Below are positions 37,845-44,373 of a DNA stretch of 44,373 nt, one piece after another. This DNA comes from an uncultured Ferrovum sp. (GTDB lineage Bacteria > Pseudomonadota > Gammaproteobacteria > Burkholderiales > Ferrovaceae), in the NCBI GenBank assembly GCA_903893215.1, contig CAITLJ010000046.1, positions 1-44,373 on the forward strand, given 5' to 3'. The notes under the pieces are model-generated. The model made no database searches. It was not told the DNA's origin and saw only the letters and a program-made list of their open reading frames with translations. Numbering within the stretch: position 1 is the first letter of the stretch; the number at the start of each line of letters is the position of its first letter. The position numbers and the translations under genes are program-made.

Positions 37845-38471
37845 TCAGGTCAGCCGTGGACGTTGTTGCAGGCATCCGTGCAGGAACAGGTCGACACACT
37901 GCCGCGCCCATTCCTGTTGCTGCGCGGGCGTCAGCGGCTCGCCAAGACCAAGGGCGCGCTGACGCGGTCCGGTAAGCACCAACGCCAGAAACTGCCCTCC
38001 CGCGAAGGCCAGCAAAGGATCCTTGCCTGGCACACCCGCCTGCTGCAGGATCCCGGCCACCAGGTGCGCCACTTCCTCCTGCCCGCCCGCATCGTGGACG
38101 ATACGGGCAAGATCGGGAAAACGCAGCGCCTCACCCGTGATCAGACGGTGAAGTGCAAGCCCCTGTGGCGCCAGCCCGCCATGCAGGATCAGGGTCGCAA
38201 GATGGGTCAATTGTTCGCGTGGCGTATTGCCAACAACCAGCGGCTGGCCGCCGGGCGGACGCAAGCCATCCACGATGCGACGCACCACCGCTTCGAACAG
38301 CGCAGCCTTGTCGGCGTAACGGCTGTAGAAGGTGCGCTTCGACATCTGGCAGGCCTGCACCACCGCTTCAATGCTGGTGGCACCGTAGCCCTGTGCCAGG
38401 AACAACTCGGTGGCCACCCCGAGCAGCCGTTCACCGAGGGCCTCGGCTGCAGCCAGCGTAGGACGCGCCAT
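37845..38471 (-). CDS. TetR/AcrR-family transcriptional regulator
   Basis: 208 residues. N-terminal helix-turn-helix: LLGVATELFLAQGYGATSIEAVVQACQMSKRTFYSRYADKAALFEAVV (about 16-63), then a divergent ligand-binding domain. Its ATG overlaps the stop of the upstream exported-protein gene by one base (TGATG), so both are expressed together. A palindrome over the -35 box of that operon is its likely operator, implying autoregulation. Ligand unknown. The ABC exporter upstream could be another target, unproven. Confidence 0.92.
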   Translation of the reverse strand: MARPTLAAAEALGERLLGVATELFLAQGYGATSIEAVVQACQMSKRTFYSRYADKAALFEAVVRRIVDGLRPPGGQPLVVGNTPREQLTHLATLILHGGLAPQGLALHRLITGEALRFPDLARIVHDAGGQEEVAHLVAGILQQAGVPGKDPLLAFAGGQFLALVLTGPRQRALGLGEPLTPAQQQEWARQCVDLFLHGCLQQRPRLT

Positions 38472-38974
38472 CAGTAGCCCGGCGGCGGCACACCCACACC
38501 GGCCGGCACCCCGCCAGCCGCGGCGTAGCCCTGCTGCGCATAGCCCTGCTGCGCGTAGCCTTGCTGCGCGTAGCCTTGCTGCGCGTAGCCCTGCTGCGCA
38601 TAGCCTTGCTGCGCGTAGCCCGGCGAAACATAAGCCTGGGGTGCATACCCCTGGGGAGCGCTTCCCGCCGGAGGTACGGGATAATAGCCACGCGGCGGAA
38701 CATAGTTGGTCGGCGCTGGCGTGTAATACACGGGTGGCGACGCATACACCACGGGGGCAGGTGCATACACGACCGGCCGCGGCGCGATCACTGCAAGCGG
38801 CAGGGTGGCGACTGCCACGACAGCGCCGACCACTGCAGCGCCCAGACCGAACAGCAATCCACCACCGCCGCCATGACGGAACTCGTGTTCATGCGCCTGC
38901 GCCTCGCCAAGGGGAGCGAGGCAGAGCGCGGCTGCGGTGGCCGTGGAAATCAACAGGGCACGTGTCTTGTTCAT
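38471..38974 (-). CDS. Exported Tyr/Pro/Gln-rich repeat protein
   Basis: 167 residues. Signal peptide about 1-27 ([22 protein letters not shown]), a [12 protein letters not shown] stretch, a hydrophobic Gly/Val/Ala segment (about 40-64), a Pro/Tyr/Val region ([15 protein letters not shown]) and six exact copies of QQGYA (15-bp units at 38526-38615). Probably a surface or membrane-associated low-complexity protein; I do not recognise a defined family. First gene of an operon with the TetR gene. Rich Tyr/Gln/Gly repeats recall adhesive or phase-separating proteins, but no function can be assigned. Confidence 0.82.
   Translation of the reverse strand: MNKTRALLISTATAAALCLAPLGEAQAHEHEFRHGGGGGLLFGLGAAVVGAVVAVATLPLAVIAPRPVVYAPAPVVYASPPVYYTPAPTNYVPPRGYYPVPPAGSAPQGYAPQAYVSPGYAQQGYAQQGYAQQGYAQQGYAQQGYAQQGYAAAGGVPAGVGVPPPGY
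38526..38615. repeat. Six tandem 15-bp repeats coding QQGYA
   Basis: Units start at 38526, 38541, 38556, 38571, 38586 and 38601, differing only at synonymous positions (TAGCCYTGCTGCGCR). Copy-number change keeps the reading frame. Confidence 0.95.
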
Positions 38975-39019
38975 GGTGAACCTCTTGGCAGGATGCGGAG
39001 CCTTGACCCCGACAACTCG

Positions 39020-39056
39020 ACTATACCCCTCGAAAAATAAAACGCAACAGTTGCGT
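39020..39056 (-). promoter_or_regulatory. Promoter of the repeat-protein/TetR operon with overlapping palindrome
   Basis: TTGCGT (39042-39047) and TATAGT (39020-39025) with a 16-base spacer form a good sigma-70 promoter on the minus strand. The palindrome ACGCAA-CAG-TTGCGT (39042-39056) has one arm exactly on the -35 hexamer, the expected place for repression by the co-encoded TetR protein. Flanking AATAA/TTATT widens the symmetry. Confidence 0.65.
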
Positions 39057-39114
39057 ATCGTTATTTACCAATACCTGTCTCTGCCCGACCCGGCAGCAAC
39101 CTGCAGGCGCGGTC

Positions 39115-39876
39115 TCAGGCCTTCAGACGCCAGCCGGTTCTGAAAATCCAGACCACGAGGGCCAGCGCTGCGAGCAGGAACAGCAGGGTCATGCCCAGGC
39201 TGGTACCAAGGGCCACATCGGCCTGGCCATAAAAACTCCACCGAAATCCGCTGACCAGGTAAACCACCGGATTGAACAGGGCCACCTTTTGCCAGACCGG
39301 CGGCAACATGTCGATTGCGTAAAAACTGCCACCCAGAAACGTGAGCGGCGTGATCACCAGCAAGGGCACCAGCTGCAGTTGGTCGAACCCATTGGCCCAG
39401 AGACCGATGATGAAGCCGACCAGGCTGAAGGTGACCGAGGTCAGCACCAGAAACAGCAGCATCCACAGCGGATGCAGGATCTGCAGAGGCACGAACAGTG
39501 CTGCGGTGGCGAGAATGATCAGGCCCAGCACGATGGACTTGGTGGCGGAGGCGCCAACGTAGCCCAGCACCGTCTCGACCGGCGACACGGGTGCAGACAG
39601 CAGTTCATAAATCGTGCCACTGAAGCGCGGAAAGTAGATGCCGAACGAGGCATTGGACACGCTCTGGTTGAGAAGCGACAGCATGATCAGTCCGGGGACG
39701 ATAAAGGCGCCATAGCTGACTCCGCCCACGCTGGGAATGCGCGATCCGATCGCCGCACCAAACACCACGAAATACAGCGAAGTGGAGACGACCGGCGAGA
39801 TCACGCTCTGCATCAGCGTGCGCCGGGTGCGCGCCATTTCAAAGCCATAAATGGCCCGCACCGCATACAAATTCAT
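39115..39876 (-). CDS. ABC-2 type exporter permease (YadH/NodJ-like)
   Basis: 253 residues with six hydrophobic helices, start [44 protein letters not shown]. The typical late motif [12 protein letters not shown] appears as [23 protein letters not shown], followed by [12 protein letters not shown]. With the preceding ATPase it forms an exporter of the ABC-2 class (drugs, polysaccharides or lipids). ATG overlaps the ATPase stop by four bases. Confidence 0.93.
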   Translation of the reverse strand: MNLYAVRAIYGFEMARTRRTLMQSVISPVVSTSLYFVVFGAAIGSRIPSVGGVSYGAFIVPGLIMLSLLNQSVSNASFGIYFPRFSGTIYELLSAPVSPVETVLGYVGASATKSIVLGLIILATAALFVPLQILHPLWMLLFLVLTSVTFSLVGFIIGLWANGFDQLQLVPLLVITPLTFLGGSFYAIDMLPPVWQKVALFNPVVYLVSGFRWSFYGQADVALGTSLGMTLLFLLAALALVVWIFRTGWRLKA

Positions 39877-40901
39877 GGGACCACCCCGGAGGCATCCGCC
39901 GCGCTGGACACGCTGGACGCGCCGGACAGGTCAGGCGCCTTGGCCGCGTCGGGCGCGTTGCTGTCTTGCGCCGTGCTGCCCTCGATCAGGCCGACAAAGA
40001 TGTCCTCCAGCGAACGCTGTGTGGTGCGCAGATCCCGGATCGCGATGCTGGCCGCCCCCAACCCGGCCAACAGCTCCGCCATGCCACCGCCCTCCGCTTC
40101 GCGCTCATAAGTAAAAACCAGTTCAAGCCCGTCTTTGGTGAGCGCGAGCGAGCCGGGTGCCACGCAAGGCAGCACCGGTACCGCCGCAAGAGGCTGCTGC
40201 AATTCCATGGTGAGTTGCTTGCGACCGAGTTTGTGCATCAGCACCTGCTTGTCCTCGACCAGGATCAGGCGTCCCTGGTTGATGATGCCGATACGGTCGG
40301 CCATTTCCTGCGCTTCTTCAATGTAATGGGTGGTCAGGATCACCGTCACCTGCCTGTCGCGCAGACTGCGCACCAAGTCCCACATTTCGCGGCGTAGGGT
40401 CACATCCACCCCTGCCGTCGGCTCGTCCAGGAACAGCACCTGCGGCTCGTGCGACAGCGCCTTGGCCACCAGCAGTCGACGCTTCATGCCCCCGCTGAGC
40501 GCGATGATTTTGCTGTCGCGCTTTTCCCACAGCGATAGCGACCGCAAGACCTGCTCGATGTAAGCCGGGTTGGGGGGCTTGCCGAACAGGCCGCGGCTGA
40601 AAGTCACGGTGGCCAGCACTGTTTCGAAAGCATCGGTGGTGAGCTCCTGCGGCACCAGGCCGATCAGGGCGCGCGCAGCGCGCCAGTCGCGCTGGATGTC
40701 GTGGCCATCCACCCGGACGCTGCCGCTGCTGGGACTGACGATGCCACAGATCAGGCTGATCAGCGTGGTCTTGCCCGCCCCGTTCGGCCCCAGCAAGGCA
40801 AAGATCTCGCCGCGACGGATGCTCAGATCGACGTGATGCAGTGCCGTCAGGCCGCTGGCATAGGTTTTCGAAACACCTTCAATGGTCAGGATATCGGTCA
40901 T
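39873..40901 (-). CDS. ABC-2 type exporter ATPase (YadG/CcmA-like)
   Basis: 342 residues from the ATG at 40901. Walker [12 protein letters not shown] near 37-47, Q-loop [10 protein letters not shown], signature LSGGMKRRL, Walker [13 protein letters not shown] and switch His in [12 protein letters not shown] long C-terminal tail (about 235-342) ends in a low-complexity Ala/Ser/Asp stretch. A long in-frame extension beyond 40901 runs antisense to the next gene and is rejected. Confidence 0.94.
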   Translation of the reverse strand: MTDILTIEGVSKTYASGLTALHHVDLSIRRGEIFALLGPNGAGKTTLISLICGIVSPSSGSVRVDGHDIQRDWRAARALIGLVPQELTTDAFETVLATVTFSRGLFGKPPNPAYIEQVLRSLSLWEKRDSKIIALSGGMKRRLLVAKALSHEPQVLFLDEPTAGVDVTLRREMWDLVRSLRDRQVTVILTTHYIEEAQEMADRIGIINQGRLILVEDKQVLMHKLGRKQLTMELQQPLAAVPVLPCVAPGSLALTKDGLELVFTYEREAEGGGMAELLAGLGAASIAIRDLRTTQRSLEDIFVGLIEGSTAQDSNAPDAAKAPDLSGASSVSSAADASGVVP

Positions 40902-40941
40902 GCATCCAGCATAACCGCCTCCGACATGCGCAGCAGGCACT

Positions 40942-42153
40942 TTATTCGGGATTTTCCGACGCAGACCGGATCTCGAAAGGCGCTGCGTCTGGGATCCGGT
41001 CCACGGCCTGTTCCGCTGCCTCCAGCGCGCCTTCCAGATAACCGCCATTGACCGGCGCGGCCTCGGTGCCAGCCAGCAAGAGACGTCCTTCCCACAGGCA
41101 CCGGTGCGGCAGCGCAAACCCATAGGTCGGATGACTGCCGGGCGGCACCCAATCGCCGCCAGTTGCGGTGTGCGTCTCGTTCGCCCAATCCTGCAGCCAC
41201 AAGTCGACCGGCTGTGCCGCCTGCGCTCCAAACAATCGCTCCAGTTGGGCCTCCACTGCGGCACGCAGGGTACCGACCGGCATGGTGGCGCGGACGTGTG
41301 CCGGGATGCCGACAAACCCGAACAGGGCGGGCAGGCCAGCGTAGGCGCTGGCATCGTGAATTTCCACCAACGGCCCGACCTGACTGCTGACCATACCGGA
41401 CAGCCCGGCCTGACGCCAGAACGGTTGCGGGTAGACAGCCAGCGCCTTGGCGTGACCGGCCATCCACGTCGGCGTGGTCTGCCATGCCTGCCGGGTGGCA
41501 GCCACCAGGTCCGGCACAAAGGTGATCCGTTCCTGCGCAAGCCTGGGGGGCAGGGCCAGAATCACATGATCGGCCTCGATGGTCTGTGGTGCGTTGCCGG
41601 TCGGTGATGCCCCGTCAGATGGCGTGCCAGCACCACGCAGACCCAGCACCAGGGATCCACCGGGCGACAAGCGGATTTCGTTGACCTCGGCATTCAACCG
41701 GATGCAATCAGCCGGCAGCTGCCTTGACAACGCCTCCAGCAAAGCCAGCATGCCCCCCGCCAGCCGCATCGAACGAGGCTCCTGATGGAACCCCGCCGGA
41801 TAACGTTCGACCGCTTGCTGTGACGAGCGCTCGAACAGCATGGCGCCCTGGGTGTGCTGGGCGAAGGCCTGCAAGTGCAGGCGCTGCACCAGTTGCGCCA
41901 TGCGCGGCTGAAACTCCGGCCAGTACCAGGCAGGCCCCAGATCATGGCGCGATGGCGACTGGTCGACTGCCCGCGCTTCCTGAGGGGTTTCAGGTCTGGA
42001 TGGTGGGGGGGAAGCCGGCACCGACAGGATGCGTCCGCCCAGCCGATCACGGGCTTCCAGTACCACGCAGTCTATGCCTCGGTGTTGCAGCAACAGCGCG
42101 GTCTGAATCCCGCTCAGCCCGCCCCCTACAATGGCGACCCGAGTGGGCTTCAA
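40942..42153 (-). CDS. FAD-dependent amine-oxidase-like flavoprotein
   Basis: 403 residues. N-terminal FAD dinucleotide site [36 protein letters not shown] (about 6-41), substrate region, and the C-terminal FAD motif [27 protein letters not shown]. It looks like a shortened monoamine oxidase/phytoene desaturase relative; substrate unknown. The start is a TTG at 42153 whose TTGA overlaps the stop of the SDR gene, so coupling to that gene is likely. Confidence 0.85.
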   Translation of the reverse strand: MKPTRVAIVGGGLSGIQTALLLQHRGIDCVVLEARDRLGGRILSVPASPPPSRPETPQEARAVDQSPSRHDLGPAWYWPEFQPRMAQLVQRLHLQAFAQHTQGAMLFERSSQQAVERYPAGFHQEPRSMRLAGGMLALLEALSRQLPADCIRLNAEVNEIRLSPGGSLVLGLRGAGTPSDGASPTGNAPQTIEADHVILALPPRLAQERITFVPDLVAATRQAWQTTPTWMAGHAKALAVYPQPFWRQAGLSGMVSSQVGPLVEIHDASAYAGLPALFGFVGIPAHVRATMPVGTLRAAVEAQLERLFGAQAAQPVDLWLQDWANETHTATGGDWVPPGSHPTYGFALPHRCLWEGRLLLAGTEAAPVNGGYLEGALEAAEQAVDRIPDAAPFEIRSASENPE

Positions 42154-42881
42154 AAGGCTTCTGTCTGCGGCCGCAGATCCAGCTCATGGGTCCAGGCGCC
42201 GGGTGCCTGCTCAACCAGTTGAAGCAACACTTGCGCCACATCCGCTGGCTGTAGGCAGCGTGCCTGTTGCAGATCCGGAAAGCGTTGCCGGCTTTGTTCC
42301 GACCAAAGGATGCCATCCAGGACCACGTGCGCCACGTGAATGCCCTGCCCCTGAAATTCGCGGGCGAGTGAGGCGGCCAACGCGCGTAGCGCCGCCTTCG
42401 CGGCGGCGAACGGCGCAAAGCGGGCGGCACCGCGGATGCTGGCGGTGGCGCCGGCAAAAATCACTGTGCCCCCCCGCGCTTTCAGCATGCGCGGGATGAC
42501 CTGCTGCGAGACCACCACGGCGGTGATCACCGCAGTGCGCCACGCACGCTCGAAGTCGGCCGGCGTCTGACTCAGGAACGGACCGCGCACCAGTTCGGCG
42601 GCGGCGTGCACCAGCACGGCAGGTGCCCCGAATTCGGTATCGATGCGCTCAAAAACCGAAGCGACGGCGGTTTCATCGGTGAGATCGACCGCCAGATGGC
42701 GCACAGCGGCCAGCGCCCCCGGTGTGCCTGAGCGGGAGAGTGCCACCACTGAATACCCTGCGGTGAGAAAGCGATGCGCGAGGGCGTCCCCGAGGCCCGC
42801 GCTGAAGCCGGCAATCACCACCAAACGGGATCCTGGCCCTGCCAGTGTTGGAGGACTGGGCCTGTCGACCGTCACGTTCAT
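42150..42881 (-). CDS. Short-chain dehydrogenase/reductase-like protein lacking the catalytic Tyr
   Basis: 243 residues. Rossmann motif VIAGFSAGLGDALA near 22-35 fits TGxxxGxG; VDLTDE and LVHAAAEL (NNAG position) follow. The catalytic region reads GATASIRGAARFAPFAAAKAAL, so the YxxxK tyrosine is Phe158 with Lys162 kept. Similar Phe-containing SDRs exist from memory, so it may be a non-classical enzyme or a binding protein. The gene overlaps the flavoprotein gene, and the pair may act together. Confidence 0.82.
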   Translation of the reverse strand: MNVTVDRPSPPTLAGPGSRLVVIAGFSAGLGDALAHRFLTAGYSVVALSRSGTPGALAAVRHLAVDLTDETAVASVFERIDTEFGAPAVLVHAAAELVRGPFLSQTPADFERAWRTAVITAVVVSQQVIPRMLKARGGTVIFAGATASIRGAARFAPFAAAKAALRALAASLAREFQGQGIHVAHVVLDGILWSEQSRQRFPDLQQARCLQPADVAQVLLQLVEQAPGAWTHELDLRPQTEAF

Positions 42882-42965
42882 CTGCAGCGCGCCTTATTTT
42901 GCGGGGAAACGCATGGTAACTTCAAAGCCGAGCTTACCGCCCCTTCCGACGGGCGCTGCTGCCAG

Positions 42966-43641
42966 TCAACCCAGCCGCAGGTTGGAAGGAAACAGATGGC
43001 GGCGGGCTTCGTCGTCCACCGCATCCTGAAAGGTGAAGCGCGCCTTGAGCGCCTCGGCGCGTTGGGCAGCAGGCCGGGCGTTGATTTCGTCGAGCAGCCG
43101 TTTCACATTCGGCAGCCGCGCCCAGGCCTCGTCCGAACCGAGCACGCGCGGAATCATCCGCGCCCAGCCCCACACGGCCATATCGACCACGCTGTACTCG
43201 TCGAGCATGTAGCGTTGCGTGGCCAGCCGCGCCTCAATCAATTCCCAATGCCGCCACGCCTCAAAGTCGTAACGATTGAGCGCGTATTCCTTGGGCTCTG
43301 GCGCGAAGAGGCGGAAGTGCACGGCCTGGCCGCAATACGGTCCAACGCCCGAGGCGACGAACATCATCCATGAATACATCTCGGCCCGCGCCCGGGGTGT
43401 GCCGGTTGGCATGAACTGACCGATTTTTTCTGCCAGATAAAGCAGGATGGCGGTGCTGTCGAAGACCGGAACGTCGTCATCGAGCAGGGCCGGCGTCTTG
43501 CCATTCGGGTTGATGGCCAAAAACTCCGGGCTGTGCTGCTCGCCCTTGCGGGTATCAATGGCCACTGTCTGATACGGCGTACCGGTTTCTTCAAGATATA
43601 GGGCAATCTTGAGCGGGTTGGGCGAAGGATGAAAAAAAAGC
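42966..43641 (-). pseudogene. Glutathione S-transferase gene, start removed by IS insertion
   Basis: About 225 codons match a GST: thioredoxin-like N-domain (FFHPSPNPLKIALYLEETGTPYQ, DTRKGEQHSPEFLAINPNGKTPALLDDDVPVFDSTAILLYLAEKIGQF) and helical C-domain (YDFEAWRHWELIEARL, DMAVWGWARMIPRVLG, LPNVKRLLDEINARPAAQRAEAL). Relatives start M-x-x-LYFHPSPNP, so only about the first three codons are lost. The frame continues past 43641 into ISL3-type sequence with no ATG, only a TTG at 43748. Otherwise intact, so the event looks recent. Weak expression from the IS is possible. Confidence 0.8.
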
Positions 43642-43684
43642 GGGCATCCGGAATGGACTGTTGAAATTCCGTCCGGTCGTGTTG

Positions 43685-43762
43685 GGCGCGCCGCTGCCCC
43701 GAATGTTGAAAACCCCGCTGTCCGTCTCCGGCGCGCCGAGCCCTCCAATGTTGAAACCCCGG
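43685..43762. repeat. Paired subterminal repeats in the IS end
   Basis: Two copies of a ~33-bp motif, GGCGCGCC then a short spacer and ATGTTGAAA plus ACCCCG (from 43685 and from 43730), 45 bases apart, and a third TGTTGAAA in the terminal repeat (43660-43667). They look like transposase-binding sites. Confidence 0.7.
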
Positions 43763-43766
43763 GGGC

Positions 43767-44373
43767 CTACTCGAACCAGCCTTCGTTGAGCTTTCGTGCC
43801 AAGATCTCCAGCGATGGCCCGAACTCCACGTAGCGCACCGGCGGCAACGACTCCTCCGCGGCGAAGGTTTCCAGCGTCTCGAGACCCTCGAGCCGTGGTG
43901 GCAGCCGGCGTGTCGCCGGGGCCTTGACGCGCGGCTTCGTGCGAATCGCTTTCTTCGTCCCGCCGCGCGCCTCATCATCGAAGAGCAGGCGCGCCCGGAT
44001 CACTTCAAGGCTGTAGCCGCGTCCCATACGATTCATCCCTTTGGCGATGTTGTTGATCGATTCTGTGTAGGCGTTCGTGACCGGGTAGTCGAAGTAGTTG
44101 AAGATCTCTGCCCACCAGTTGTTCAATGCGGTTGCGGTCCGGCGGAAGTACGGCGCCTGATCTGCAGGGATGCTCTTGAGCCAGATCCTGCCAGCTTTCT
44201 CGGCCTCTGCCCTGGTCTCGGCGCCGTAGATATCGCAGAAGGATTCCTTCAGCGCATACGCGGCCCCCAGGCTGGGGAAGAGCGTCACCCACTTGACCAA
44301 CTTCGCCTGCTGGTCGGCAGTGAGGCTGTGCCGACGGAGCAGCAAGACCTTGCGATCGTCCTTCAGTTTTCGC
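43767..44373 (-). CDS. ISL3-family transposase, C-terminal part
   Basis: About 201 C-terminal residues; the open frame continues past the window end (RKLKDDRKVLLLRRHSLTADQQAKL), so the start is outside. Typical ISL3 DDE-domain features include YFRRTATALNNWWAEIFNYFD and TNAYTESINNIAKGMNRMGRGYSLEVIRARLLF, with the catalytic Glu in TES. The last ~60 residues are Lys/Arg/Pro-rich then acidic. No frameshift or stop is seen in this part, so it may be functional. Confidence 0.9.
   Translation of the reverse strand, partial: RKLKDDRKVLLLRRHSLTADQQAKLVKWVTLFPSLGAAYALKESFCDIYGAETRAEAEKAGRIWLKSIPADQAPYFRRTATALNNWWAEIFNYFDYPVTNAYTESINNIAKGMNRMGRGYSLEVIRARLLFDDEARGGTKKAIRTKPRVKAPATRRLPPRLEGLETLETFAAEESLPPVRYVEFGPSLEILARKLNEGWFE

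Larger units (their letters stand above)
43642..44373 (-). mobile_element. ISL3-family insertion sequence, right end, truncated by window
   Basis: The transposase reads toward the GST gene and ends 125 bases before the junction. The proposed terminal repeat begins GGGCATCCGGAATGG at 43642. It abuts an A8 tract (43632-43639) inside the GST gene, in line with the AT-rich 8-bp targets of this family. Only one end is in view, so the target duplication cannot be checked. Repeats at 43685-43762 lie inside the end. Confidence 0.8.

Noticed and set aside
40902-41540. Extension of the ABC exporter ATPase to 555 residues
   Set aside because: The extra part is a shifted frame of the flavoprotein gene; ABC ATPase homology begins at 40901.

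Overview
The window is 44.4 kb of GC-rich chromosomal DNA from what looks like a betaproteobacterium, most likely Burkholderiales. The basis is gene content and order: an aat-bpt-pyrD block, a short soluble RnfB followed by nth and a DUF1841 gene, dnaQ-rnhA-methyltransferase-gloB next to mltD, and ppiD convergent with fabI. I cannot name the genus. Nearly all of it is core or common accessory metabolism. No tRNA, rRNA, CRISPR array or prophage was seen.

Layout. 1-938: the 5' part of a two-partner-secretion outer-membrane transporter gene, preceded by a strong promoter and a ~100-nt structured leader or small RNA that ends in a terminator. 939-8853 (minus strand): PLP amino-acid decarboxylase, acyl-CoA synthetase, hemN with a well-placed FNR/Anr-type promoter, and a VWA/MoxR ATPase pair. 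8967-16701 (plus strand): moaA, a 32-bp tandem array, moeA, sodC, aat, bpt, pyrD, rnfB, nth, DUF1841; several of these overlap by one base. 16749-19817 (mostly minus): a 13-bp array, two small c-type cytochromes, dnaQ, rnhA and a methyltransferase. 19885-21587 (plus): gloB and a drug/metabolite transporter gene broken by an in-frame TGA. 21723-31863 (minus): mltD, a GNAT acetyltransferase, and a five-gene peptide-type ABC operon with two tandem binding proteins. 32041-34865: fabI and ppiD meeting at a textbook bidirectional terminator. 34995-40901 (minus): diguanylate cyclase with PAS domains, DUF4149 protein, a TetR gene in an operon with a repeat-rich exported protein, and an ABC-2 exporter. 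40942-44373 (minus): FAD amine-oxidase-like protein, atypical SDR, a glutathione-S-transferase gene decapitated by an ISL3-family insertion sequence, and that element running off the window.

Themes. Heme synthesis under oxygen control, molybdenum-cofactor synthesis and small cytochromes fit a facultative or microaerobic respiratory lifestyle, but that is inference. Short tandem repeats are unusually frequent, both between genes (32, 14, 13 and 5 bp units) and inside genes (18, 15 and 12 bp units, plus Ala/Thr-coding simple repeats).

No obviously new multi-gene system was found. The best leads are the structured RNA at 715-818, the TetR operon with a palindrome over its -35 box, the repeat-built start of the second binding protein, the TGA/ATG split transporter and the fresh-looking ISL3 insertion.
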